From Silurus meridionalis (Eukaryota; Chordata; Actinopteri; Siluriformes; Siluridae): 64,000 nt of DNA. Both the position numbers and the translations under genes were made by a program. Of this stretch, positions 12,372-24,309 are shown piece by piece. The DNA lies in NCBI RefSeq assembly GCF_014805685.1, contig NC_060899.1:10764454-10828453 (forward strand). The letters run 5' to 3'. The notes under the pieces were generated by a model. That model was not told the DNA's origin. It made no database searches and was given only the letters and a program-made list of their open reading frames with translations. Each line of letters begins with the position of its first letter. Position 1 is the stretch's first letter.

Positions 12372-13317
12372 TTGTGAAAATGTATACGGATTTCCTCTGC
12401 TGAAACATACCTTGTGCTGTGATTAAGATAAACTTAACTTTTTTAAAGCACACACAGATGATGAATACTCGGAACTCAGTGGTGTGGCATTCAGGGTGTG
12501 TTACATATGAAGTATTAGGAACTTCCTGGCACTTTCTCCGGACACAAGTTTGCATGACATAAATTTAACATGAACCATGGCCAAGCTTTAATGGCTGTGT
12601 GCTGCATAGTTTTCATTCAATTACACCTTCAACCTTTAATCAGTACCACAGCCACAAAGTGTATTTACTGACATTCTTCTGTACAATGCATTATTTAATT
12701 TATAGCATTTGTGCTCTTATACAAAGTGCTTTTTAGTTTCGTTTGAAAATAATTTCCTCACGCTAGTATAAAGCTTGACCATTGTGTAAGAATGGCATCA
12801 AGCTAAAACCCTGAAGAAAAGATATTTATTAAAAAAAATATTCAATTGAATATTTTTATTTGATGTTAATTTAATTTAATTCAACTCAATTCAATTCAAT
12901 TTAATGTATGTATTTGTTCTACCACAAAGACTTGTCTTTTTTCTATCTTTCCCGAGCCATTCTTTAATATAAAAGTTTGTGCATGGCAGGGTTTGATCAT
13001 TACTTTCAGTACACTAGGACTAGAAACTTATTGGAATTGTAGGGGAGACTCGGTTTTCTGAGGCTGGTTTATAGAGGAGCACTATGTACAGTAAGTAATG
13101 TAGAAATCATTTTGAACATTTTCCTATTCTGGAATGGTGCGATTCTGCAATTAGATTCCACTGTCATAGTGAATCATATAAAGATTCAATGGGATGTGAA
13201 AGGATTCCCACCTCACATCCCATTGTTCCTTGGCTAGAGTCTGAATCTGCTGTGACCCTGACCAGGAAAAAACAATTACTAATAATAATGGTATGAATAA
13301 ATGGTGGGTATTATCGC
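12371..13317. other. intergenic, no feature recognised
   Basis: Only a degenerate TTCAATTCAATT-type array at about 12,842-12,905 stands out. No coding or RNA signal is seen. Confidence 0.5.
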
Positions 13318-13530
13318 CACCTAATAGCTCCAGGGTCACCATGTCAGTCCTGAGATCAGATTAGGTTTTTCATGTTCTCTAAATGTCGGCATGGGTTCTC
13401 TAGGTTTTTTGGTTTCCTTCCAGTGGCCAAAAACCTGACAGTGGTAGGTATGAATGGGTGTGCATGGTGCATAGTAAAGTATTAGTGTTCCATCCTGGGT
13501 GTGTTACCCAAGACTATAAGCATTTCATCA
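13318..13530 (+). repeat. old SINE body relic
   Basis: Strings such as CATGTTCTCTAAATGTCGGC, GGTTTCCTTCCAGTGGCC and CAAAAACCTGACAG followed by ATGAATGGGTGTGCATGG are a degenerate form of the vertebrate SINE body recalled as GTGTCTGCGTGGGTTTCC. A fragment of the same family lies at 47,226-47,300. Neither end is clear. Confidence 0.55.
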
Positions 13531-14282
13531 GCTGTATTTTTTGATTATGCAGTCAAATTGATAGCTCAGCAGATACCTGTGTGTGGTTCTCAAAAGTCAG
13601 TTTTGGAAGCTATAGATATAGAGTGAAATTGATAATGCTGCTGTTCGAAAGATGTAGATGGCAGAATAATATGTTAAATATATTAAAGTGCATTTGCATT
13701 TAAAGGTTTTGGGTTGCCACTAGAAACCTGTACACAAAGGACTACAATTTTCACAGGACTCTACACCAATCAAAACCTGAAACCCCATGTTCCCGAAAGC
13801 TTCACAAATTAACCACACTCTCTGATGCTGCTTCAGGAGCTTTTCCCTGCTACAAAGAGCACATCCCTGTTCTCAGATCAAATATTGAAATGGGAGTGGG
13901 AGTGCACTAACAAACAAACCTCCATGTGTCTGCCCCACCCTACTTTTCCATGCTAGATTTTGAAGGCTCAATCCATTCTAGAGCAAAATAGGATAAAATA
14001 CACATATTCTGAAACATTACTGCACACTTTATGATACAGATTGTGCTCTATGTAAAAGAGTGTGGATATGGGTGTTTTTCTTCTCTGAAAAGAGCCATAA
14101 TCCTTGAATTACCCTCTGAAAATAGATACTCTTTTTCAGTGGTAATTAAAACCATGTGTGCATTTAACTCTTTGTGGAATCAATTGTCCACACAGCAATT
14201 GTGCATATCCACAGAGGATAGTGTGTGTTTTTAATGTCTTCCAGAAATCATAAAAAAAATAAAATATAAGTAGTAATATGCA

Positions 14283-14283
14283 G

Positions 14284-14330
<47 letters not shown>

Positions 14331-14364
14331 TGTGCGTGCGTGCGTGTTTGTGTGCGTGCGCGCA
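14283..14364. repeat. (GT)n/(GTGC)n compound microsatellite
   Basis: Pure GT units pass into GTGC and TGTGCGTGCGCGCAC variants at the right edge. The three overlapping minus-strand open frames here are His/Thr repeat artefacts. Confidence 0.97.
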
Positions 14365-15329
14365 CATGTATGATTTGGTGTGTAAACAAACGGACAAAAT
14401 AACATTCATTAACATAATGAGCGTCCTGTTGAACAGAGCCCCAAATAAGAGATGATAGAGTGCCAGGGCAATTCCCACTTCCCTCACCAAAAAAGGACAA
14501 AATCTTCCTAAAGCTAAAGGCGACTGTTACCATCTGCTATCTGAACAAACGGTACATTCATTTTCTGTGATCTTAAAAAATAATTTTGCATGTGATGTGA
14601 TGCCTGTAGGCATATTACAAATCATGAACAAAAAAGTTGTTCATGCATGAGTCACAAAAAAAGTTTCATTAAAATTCTAAACACATTTATTTATGGTGAG
14701 CAACAGGGTCATGTGAAGATCTATACCAGTTTTTATATATAATTTTTGGTATATTTTTAGATTGTATACAATCCATCAGATGACATGAATTTCATTGATC
14801 AGTTAAAAACTACTTTCCAGCTCATGCTATTGCTTTATGACGTTACCTAGTATGAAGCACTTATGCATGCACTTAGCAGTTTATTTCTACAGGAAAACAT
14901 GTGCCACTAAATAAGAGTTCTATTGGCTGAATAGTGTGTAAGTGGGCTTTCTTAGTCCCACTGCTATAAAAGGTGACCTACAAACTAGACCTTTTAAATA
15001 CAATTAAAGGATACCCTAACACCCATGTAAACTCATGTATAAGACAACTTATCATGTATTGCACTTATACAATCATATGCTTACTCTCTCAATTTCTCTT
15101 TAGACCTATGTATGCTCCTGAGATACTAATGATCCTGTCCCCTTTTGCTCTCTGGACCTGCCTGATCCATCCTGGAAACCACACACTGCTGCTGAGTTCT
15201 TTTATGGAACCATGCTGTAATTAATATAAACAGTTCTGCTAAAATGACAGGACTACAATTGCCACAAACAGTTTAGCATTTAAAAGGGAATCTGTAAGAA
15301 TGGGTTCTCTACTGAGTCAGGTTCCTCTT
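14365..15329. other. intergenic, no feature recognised
   Basis: No recognisable repeat, exon or RNA gene was found. Confidence 0.45.
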
Positions 15330-15640
15330 GATGTTTCTTACAAATATTCAATTCAATTTAATTTAGTTCATATCAAATAAAAGAAGGTTATTCTTATAAG
15401 GTTATAAAAGAATTTCTTTGTTGTAAGTTTGTCCCTATTGAGCAAACCAGTGGCAACTATAGCAAAGAAAAAAAACACCCTGAGATGGCATGAGTAAGGA
15501 ACTTTGAGAGAAACCAAATTGAAAATGGAGCCCATCCTCATCTGGGTGGCACCAAATGTCCATTCATTATAGTTTTATCATTGTTAAAATGTGCAGTGAA
15601 AGGTGATTATATGCAACCTGTAATCCTGAGCCATTGTAGT
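15330..15640 (+). repeat. dispersed fish repeat, diverged copy
   Basis: Contains AAGTTTGTCCCTATTGAGCA, CCCTGAGATGGCATGAGTAA, GAGAGAAACC and CCCATCCTCATCTGGGTGGC. The same ordered strings occur at 56,347-56,850 and 63,020-63,222, and a 5' piece is at 40,488-40,622. I associate this repeat with otophysan fish but cannot assign it to a class. Confidence 0.7.
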
Positions 15641-15907
15641 AGATGCCACCATACACATCACATATACTCACATACACTTAAATATCATATTATTTATATA
15701 CACTTATACACTCACACGTGTGTACAAGATACCATATTACTCATATTGACATATGAATAGGATGTAGGTAAGACATGACTGAGGCATCTTGACATGTATC
15801 AAGAGTGAGTCATAGACAGATGTGGTGGAGAGAATCCGGTAATTTTCCAAAATAAAACATCGTTCAGAATCAGATAATAAATAAAACGGAAATAATGTAA
15901 GTTATGT

Positions 15908-15990
15908 ATTCTTTCTGTGGGGCCAATTGTGCGGTACCAATTGACCCACGGACCAGTGGCGGTCCACGGCCGGGGGGTTGGGGACCACTG
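15908..15990 (-). mobile_element. hAT-like transposon terminal fragment
   Basis: The minus strand begins CAGTGGTCCCCAACCCCCC followed by GGCCGTGGACCGCCACTGGT. This CAGNGGTCCCCAACC terminus is characteristic of Charlie-type hAT elements. Only about 80 bp remain and the other terminus was not found. Confidence 0.65.
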
Positions 15991-15995
15991 CTGTA

Positions 15996-17750
15996 GGACA
16001 CCATACCTATTGCGACATTCTATTCCATTACAGCAGAACAAACAGTTCGAAAGTATAATACAAGTAATTTAACAATTCTGAATTTAATAAATAAATATAA
16101 ATTAATCAAATAAAATCATAAATAGAAAGTCAGAACAAGAAAATGTTCCCCTTTATACCAGGTTACATGGAATGCAAAAGCCTTTCCCAATCTGAAATGC
16201 TACCAAAACTTCTAGAATGTTTTTTAGATTGAGATTCCTCAATCAGAAGTGACACTCTACTGCAGGATTGTTTTTCTATTATGTGATCATTATCATTAGC
16301 ATGGGGTAAGATTAATAATAAAGAGCAGCCTTTCTTTCTTCCCCAAGACTTCAGTCGGAATAGGTGAAAAGCTCCATGGTATCGCTTTAAGTCAAAATGT
16401 CACTCTTCTTAGTGTTTATGCTTCAAGAGCACCATCGAAGACTGATATCATGAACCTTTTTTGTAAGAGGTTCTTCATAATAGCAAGAGGAATATGTTCC
16501 TTCCCTTGGTTGAACCCTTGATGCAACAAACTCAATAAACTATGAGGTAAGTATTATCTTGTTTAATGAACGCAAAATCTCGTGAAAACATCACATAATT
16601 CCACCTGATTCTTTACTATCACAGCAATAGCATTAAATATATCTTCATTAAATCATCCATACATTGTTTAATAATTGCAACAACACTGTTCATATTTAAC
16701 CAGATATTAAGAATATTCTGCCACAAAACTAGCATTAAGCTCATTAGAGTGTTATATTGCTCATCCTCAATGATTTGGCAAAATTTTGACAAAACGTTTT
16801 CTTCTTTGTCTTTATGGTAGATATAACAGTTAATATAAAGGGTGTAGTTGGTTAAAAAAAAAGTCTAATATGGAAAACTTGTTCTCTATTGGTCTTTAAA
16901 ATGTTCCTCAAATTGAAGTTGCCTCATCCAGCCCACTTTAAAGGCTCTGAAATATTTTGTACAAATTGTAATGGGCATTACTTTTCTTAATGTGAGGATT
17001 TAATGACAGAACCCACTGCAGTCATTAAAATGTCACTACTGGATTTGATGGGCAGGAAGCAAGCATAAAAATTAGTGTGAATACATTTGTGCATGTGTCA
17101 GTTTGTGCTTACGAGTTGGCTTTCTCATGGGTAAGAGGATCTGAGTATTGTGCCCTTTTTTAACAAAATGAATTTTAAAAAATGAGTCTTGTGAGACACT
17201 TGTGTGTTCTGCTGTGGGCTCCCATTGCACCCATCTGGCCAAACTGTTTAACAAGCCAATTTGTGAGTGGTCCCCAAGAAAACATAAAGCACAGCCCTGT
17301 TTCCAGATGCTCTCTCAGCTGTGACCCCAACACAAACACACACTGCTTTGTGTGAAAACTCACTATCCTGTGTTGGGAGAAACAAATAGAGTTTTATGGT
17401 GACTAATTGGAATACACATGTTGCATGTTTGCATTCTTGTGTTGGAAGGTAAAAGATGAAGAATTATGTTGAAAGACATCACAATGCAGTTTAGATATCT
17501 GCAAGCCTCTCGGCTATGTAGATATTATGAGAGAGATTTCAGAAAGCTCATGCTTCTTTGACCAGGTGCCTCTATTAAAATGCAATAAAAGGACCAGAAA
17601 GATGTCAGGTAAAAAAAAAAAAAAAGAAGGAAAAAAAAAGGAGTTGTTGAAATGTTACTGTATTTTAGTGTATATTAGTTTTATTTCATTGTGCATAATT
17701 ATTGTAATCTATACATTTATATTCTTACTGTCAGCTTGTATTTAACTGTT
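15996..17750. other. intergenic, no feature recognised
   Basis: No exon or known repeat was recognised. An A-rich tract lies at about 17,611-17,640. Confidence 0.45.
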
Positions 17751-17821
17751 CTTTTCTTTTCTTTTCTTTTCTTTTCTTTACTTTTCTTTTCTTTTCTTTT
17801 CTTTTCTTTTCTTTTCTTTTC
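17751..17821. repeat. (TTTTC)n pentanucleotide microsatellite
   Basis: About 14 tandem TTTTC units with one T-to-A change. Confidence 0.97.
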
Positions 17822-18236
17822 TACTTAGAGTCTTGTTTCCTCCATTAATTTCTACTGATACTTTTTAATTATTGTATGTAAACCATCAAGTTCAGAAACT
17901 ACCTTGAAATTGAAACTTAAATTAAAAATATTGTCTAATTTTCTTTCGTAAGTGCGTTTAAGATTCCTGCAGTTTTAAAGTCTGGTGAGATATTATGGCA
18001 ATAATAAGTGTATAATGATATAATCTAATGAGTCATGCAGAAATTTAAAACTAGCAACAAATGGGGGGGGGGATACCCTACATTCTAACAGCAAATACAC
18101 TTACAGTCATGCCTCTCTTTTGTTTCCTTACTCTCAAATCTTAAAATATAAGGTGGTGGCCAGGCTTATTTACAGAGACATGGGACGGGGAGCACTTACA
18201 CAAGCCAGTGAGAAAATGGGTGTGGAGCATGAGTGT

Positions 18237-18249
18237 GAGAGAGAGAGAG

Positions 18250-18296
<47 letters not shown>

Positions 18297-18300
18297 AAGG
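18237..18300. repeat. (GA)n purine tract upstream of the mucin gene
   Basis: Interrupted GA repeat passing into GGGAAAGGG purine blocks. It ends about 25 bp before the TATA box and so lies in the proximal promoter. Confidence 0.95.
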
Positions 18301-18461
18301 GAAAGGGGGTAGTGGTGGGGCCATATAAAACCAGCAGAGCACAAACCATGCTTTATCCTGCCAGTGTGTCCTGTGCAGAACATATTGAGTCACAGGAAAC
18401 CCCAAAGCTCTCTGCCCGTACTCACTAACGTACGCTCTCTCACAGACGAGCACACTGCAGC
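18300..18461 (+). promoter_or_regulatory. core promoter and 5' UTR of the mucin gene
   Basis: TATAAAA at 18,324-18,330 is preceded by GGTAGTGGTGGGGCC, a CACCC/KLF-like box on the opposite strand. With usual spacing, transcription would start near 18,355, leaving a 5' UTR of about 105 nt before the ATG at 18,462. GAGTCACAGGAAACC at about 18,387 holds a GGAA core that could bind ETS factors. The TATA box is seen; the factor assignments are inference. Confidence 0.6.
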
Positions 18462-18552
18462 ATGCTCACAAAAAGGATGGCCATGAGGAGAATGAATGAG
18501 ATGTGCAGAAGGATGGCTTTAACTTTAGTCTTCTATGTTCTGCTGTTCAACA
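18462..18552 (+). CDS. mucin gene exon 1 (start, signal peptide)
   Basis: Begins at the first ATG after the TATA box. Six in-frame Met codons occur in the first 18, the last at 18,513 immediately before the hydrophobic core, so the true start could be any of them. The exon ends TTCAACA before GTAAGT, a strong donor, in phase 1. Confidence 0.75.
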
Positions 18553-18787
18553 GTAAGTACACAAACTTCAATCTTCATTAATTACTATGAAAACATTTTT
18601 CTCTTTTGGAGCTATTTCTCATCAAGATATTTTCTTTTGTTGCTTAAAGTTATAATCTGAGCCTGTTAGTTTTAATTTTAGAGCCATTGTTAGTACTACT
18701 AAAATAGTGTTAGAGCTATATTAGTTTTAGAACCATTCAATTAATTCATGTTAACAAAAATGATTAGAAGACTGAAAGTCAGATAAA

Positions 18788-18826
<39 letters not shown>

Positions 18827-19071
18827 TAACCCATAAGAATGATTTAATTATACTATAATGGTCTTATACTTTATATACTGATATCAAAGGTATGTTTTGT
18901 TAGATAGAAGAAGTAGCTGGGGTATGTATAACTGGAGTAGGCTGGTTTAAAAAAGTAGCGGGAAGTTAAAACAAAGACGGCTGGCTGAAAGTGGAAACTT
19001 GCCGTTGAACCTAATTATGCCGTTTATGCTACTCGTGGACTGGGTGGAGCCTGGCAGGCGTGTGTAGAAAA

Positions 19072-19133
<62 letters not shown>

Positions 19134-22100
19134 ATAATGAAAATATAGAAGACAGTAGGCAGTCCATTTTCTTTGCTTATTATAAAGCCATTTCAAAAAG
19201 AAACCTTCTTGTCTTTTTTTTTTTCACACTAAGGATGCAGTCTTTCCTGTGTTTACTTCATGCTCATCCAAAGGAAATGAGTGTTTACTTTACCAGTGAC
19301 TGTGATTGATGAGGTTTTGTGTTTGTTTTGTAACAGAGCAAGTGGCTGCATGTCTGTTGATTTAAAGAATTAAAACGCTTGAAAGTGACTTCATCATTTC
19401 GTTTAGTTTTGTGGTGCGTGGGGTCGCTTCCAGACTCTCCTACTATTCCCATTTCTACTAAAGGTGAGCGCAGTAGAACTAGCAGTGCTTCTGGTAATTG
19501 CAGGGTGAGGTCTGACTTGGATGCTGTTCTACATGTGAAGGCCCAAATTATTCAGAATAACTTCTTTAAAACTTAGTGGCAGCATGATGTAGCCTTTACA
19601 GGAAAGTAGACTTGGCAAATTTATGTTCATGGAAACACAGCAGTAGGTTGGAGCAGCACAATACCACATACAAGGCATGCATTAATTGGATTTCTTATAT
19701 TGAAAAGGAAATAAAATTCCACAATCTGTCTCTTCTTTTGGAGTTTGGCTTCAGTCACCCATATGATTCCATTTAAAGTTTTCAGGTACAGAATTCTTCA
19801 AGATGAAGTCTTTTTGCATCCTTCACAATGCTTGAAATTGCTCAATTCTACAGCAATAAAATTAATAAAAAGTTTTAGGCTAAAGAAGTTTACCAATTCA
19901 TTACCTTCACATAAATGTTCGGCTGCCCCTCCCTCGCCTGAAACACGGTCTATAATCATTCACACCGGTGTGTTACTTTGTTGACACTGGCGTGCAATTG
20001 ACACTAATGTGACGGATTCTGCTTGGAGGTAGTCAATATTCACTTTACAGTGAAACACCGAAAGGTCATGGAATTTTCAGAAGGTCAAAAGAGAAGTAAG
20101 GTTCATCACAGTTTATATCATAAAGATGGTGGCAAAAGAAGATTGGACAATCAGCTGTAACTGGAAGAGTAACCGAATTAGCTAATAAAATATTAATAAA
20201 TATGTGGAGAAGGCAGTTTTACTATTCCTTGGACAGTTTTACATCTTAAAAACCTACATTAAAGAGATTAAATTCATTAACTCTCAGCTGTTAGTACCGC
20301 AAAAGAATGAGAGAAGAAAATGGGGTGATCATAAATGTGTAGGCAGAATGTGTAAACAAATTAAATTCTTTTCACCCTTCTATCAAGACACTTTCAGTTA
20401 ATTTTCTCATCATCTGGATTCGAGCCTGAATCTGAATTTTTCAGTCAGCTGGCAGAGGCGTTCTTGTGGAATTATTTTAAAGGAAAGCTTGACATCAGGC
20501 ATAGGCTTTCACCTTTTAAATTGATTTGCCATACTACCTACCAACATTCACACTGCATTGTCTTGCCTGTGGGGTGTGTCACTTCCTGGTTTTGTATGTG
20601 TTTGCAAATGACCATCTGTCTGTTTTTAGGTTTGCATTTTTTTGAAATTATTCAATTTGACTTTCTTTGTATAGAATCAGCATATAGAACACTTGTAAAT
20701 ATTTACATTAGAAATAATAATAGGGAGTTAATGCATTTCCATTGAAACCTGTTTTCTCATTATTGTGGGGTCAGGGTTAAAGCGAGAAAGTGTATGTTAT
20801 TTAATTTTGTTTGGATACATTAATTTGTCTATTTATGTGTATACTTAGTTGTGGTTTGCTTGTTATTTTGTCTTAGTCGGCTTCTGAAGATCGTATCCAC
20901 ACCCAGTGTGATCAGGAAGTAGCATGTTTCCATTGCTAATGTTGTTATCGCAACACATGAGGAGAAAGTCTAGTCCAGTGCTCCAGTTACACACACAGCA
21001 CCCTTGGCAACAGCTGGGCCAGGGTGTAGAAAAACAGCATTTAATCCACACCCATGCAAACCAGCTTTCCTGAAGTTTATTAGCCAGCATAGCATCATCA
21101 AAAATATAGATTGGCCCTAACTGACATTTTTATAGGTCCCACTAACACAGTTCAGCTATTCAGTGAAGGGCAGCTTCACAAGCTTTTTGCTGCACAAAAG
21201 GCACAAATGATAGGGAAGTCTTTGGCTGCCAGTGTCTATGTACAATATTGTTTCACCTTTCTGTAATAAAACCAAGACAGATGGCAAATTTTTACACAAG
21301 AACCATCCCATGAGGAACAGTGTGATCATTATGCAGCCCCATATCATTCTGCCTCGCATCTGGAACATTCTCTCTGACAGTCAGTCAAGTCCCCAGCCAA
21401 CTTAAATACGAGCCAAAAATTGCCATTCACTTTCTCATGGCCTTCAGCTATTCATTTGTGCAGTCTCAAACCGTTCTGGCAAAAATACATTTAGCATAAC
21501 ATATTTTAAAATGTGGAATAGTTATGTAAAAAAGAAGTACATTAGGGGACCCTCTTGGGTTTTATGGGTGTGTTTTATCTCAAGAATCCTGATAAATATA
21601 GATATTGAGTAATTACTGATGTGAGGTGATTGATCACACAATCAGACATAATTATAAATGAATTTATTTATTCACCTCCACTAATCGCTGTATGGTTGTG
21701 GATGGATCTTGATCCTATCCAGTAAATGTTGGTACAATAAATCTGAGTTAACAGTCGACGTATTGTCATGTTTTATTGACTAAATGAAACCCATGTAGAC
21801 AAAACTCTACACCAACAGTAACTAAAGCTCAAAGGAATCAAAGGATTGAATTGAGGACCCCAGAGCTATTAAGCAGCATCTTTACCAACTGTGCCATTGT
21901 GTGGCCTCTGACTTATTATCACTTATAAGGAGATTTTTTTTTTATACAAAAACAAACATTACCACACCCTATATTCAACAACATTACGTAATTGACAGTA
22001 CTGATACATCATTTGCTATAGATTTAAAGCTAACAAGGGTACATATATTACCAAGTGGCCATATCATTAATTTCTGTTTGTACAAAACAACAGCATGTGG

Positions 22101-22523
22101 TTGTAAGAGGAAACATGCGTGTGTATTAATTTCTTCTGACTCAGTAATTGCTGCTCTCGTAATCCTTTGTTCCCTTTTTTGTTGGCACAGTGATACAATT
22201 TTACAGTTGCTAGGCGTTTAATGGAACACATGCTTGCTCCCAACAGTGCACATTTATTTCGAATGAGGAACTCTGGCAACATGCACATCCAAAGACCTAA
22301 GTCAAAACATTAGGGCGTAATTAGCCCAAAGATACATGCAGCTCTGCTAGCAATGGAAAAAATAACAAGCAATCTGAGTCTAGTGCTCACATCAAATCCT
22401 GTACTCTTACCGCTATGGAAGTTTAGGTTAAAGACTCTAATCCAAAACCATTACAAATAGCTTATGTAACAAGAAGTTATTTTCATTATTGAGAAATTTT
22501 AAGGTAACACAGGAATATACTAA

Positions 22524-22568
<45 letters not shown>

Positions 22569-24247
22569 ACACACACATATATACTTATATACATATACGT
22601 ATATGTGTGTGTGTTTGTTTGTTAGATATTGTGATCATATTTGATTTATCTTTCTTCCAAATAACTGCATTATGCTTTAAAAAAAGAGTGCTTACTAAAC
22701 AATTTTACAACCATGCACCATGTTTGCATGGGGCATAAATGCACAAAGGCTCTTAAGGCCTGCAGTAATTGCCCCAGGTAGTTAATGGTGAACAAACAAA
22801 ACTGGGGCTATTTGATCTAATGTTCCCTAATTGAAAACATAAGATTGCATCCTTTTCCTGCGGCTTAGAGTACCAGGGCTTTCTCATGCCTGCTTTTCCC
22901 CATAACCGCCATTTTAAAAGATCTCTGGGGATTTGTTATGGTTAGCCAAATAGAGGAAGGGTGCAAACCCCCATCACAGTTTTCTTTTGTAAAAGAAGAA
23001 AAACTTTTTCTTGATGCCCCACAAACTGTCTGCTATGTCTTTCTCCACAAACATTGTGCAGGATCAATTTGCAGTGAACCAAACATATAGATATCCAATG
23101 CTTGGATGAAGCTGTATATATGTTTAAAAGAACAAAGACTTGGATACAATCCATACACATGAGTGCGGGATGGGGTGGTTGGGGGTTGTAGCTAGTATTC
23201 CAACCAAGAGCAAACTCATATCTGGGTTATAAATAGGGTCCTACATAGATAAAGAGATTGAGGTACAACGTTGAATTATTTGAATGAGAACATGAGCACA
23301 TTAAAAAACACGTAAAAACGCATTTCATCCTAGATGCATACAGGAAACCTGGTATTTGGCCTAACATATCTTAACCATCTGAATGTGCTAAAAAATGCAT
23401 GTTTAAATATGATTAACTGAATGTGCTCTGTAAAGATTTTAACACAGTGCAATGTGTGGTTAAATTTAGAAGGGTTTGTTGGAATATGGGGAGTGCCTTA
23501 GTTCATTCCTACATGGCCAAGGCTAAGCATACGTAAAAACATTGATGTCATAGCTTGTTTAAGGACTCAAGGGACTTAGATAAAATTCCTCAACTGATGG
23601 TAATTTAATTCCTTTGCACTGGTTTTATTTTGTTAAAAAACATTTAGACTCCATACCTTAGCAGTTAGCCTGTCCAGGTATATAAATAGCCATCTCACTC
23701 GAATAACCAATGAAATGTGTGCCTAACATTTCGGAAAAAAAGTAAACGAAGATAAATGTAACCCTTTCTTTGCGGAATTTGAGCCGCCATTTTAAAACAA
23801 CGGTTCCTGATGGGACAAAAGGAAGTGCTGGACTGCTAAACAAACATCTGGAAGTAAGGGTTGACAGCAAGGATGTGGAAAGCTGATGTTCATTCTCAGA
23901 TCATGGGTGGAGCAGCTGTGTGAGCTCCAGGATTAGGGCCAAGACTGGGATTTTAGCGCAGAGTACACAAGGAGGAGAAAAGGTTCCATGGAGACCTCCA
24001 CATCTGCCATAGTGAAGAATAAACCCCTCCCTGCCAGATGCCACATGTTTAGTTCTCCCTTAGTGAAACAGAGGACTGATTACAAGACTAGTCTTCCTAA
24101 TAATTGCCTCACTATGGCCTTTAATTATTTCATGGCATAGGTCATTTGTTTTTTTTGGCTTTCTTAATTAGACCATTGAAACTGGACACTAAAGCAGGCA
24201 TGGAATGTAGTGAGGGATAATGATTAGAAGCAAATCATAGCCATTTC

Positions 24248-24309
<62 letters not shown>

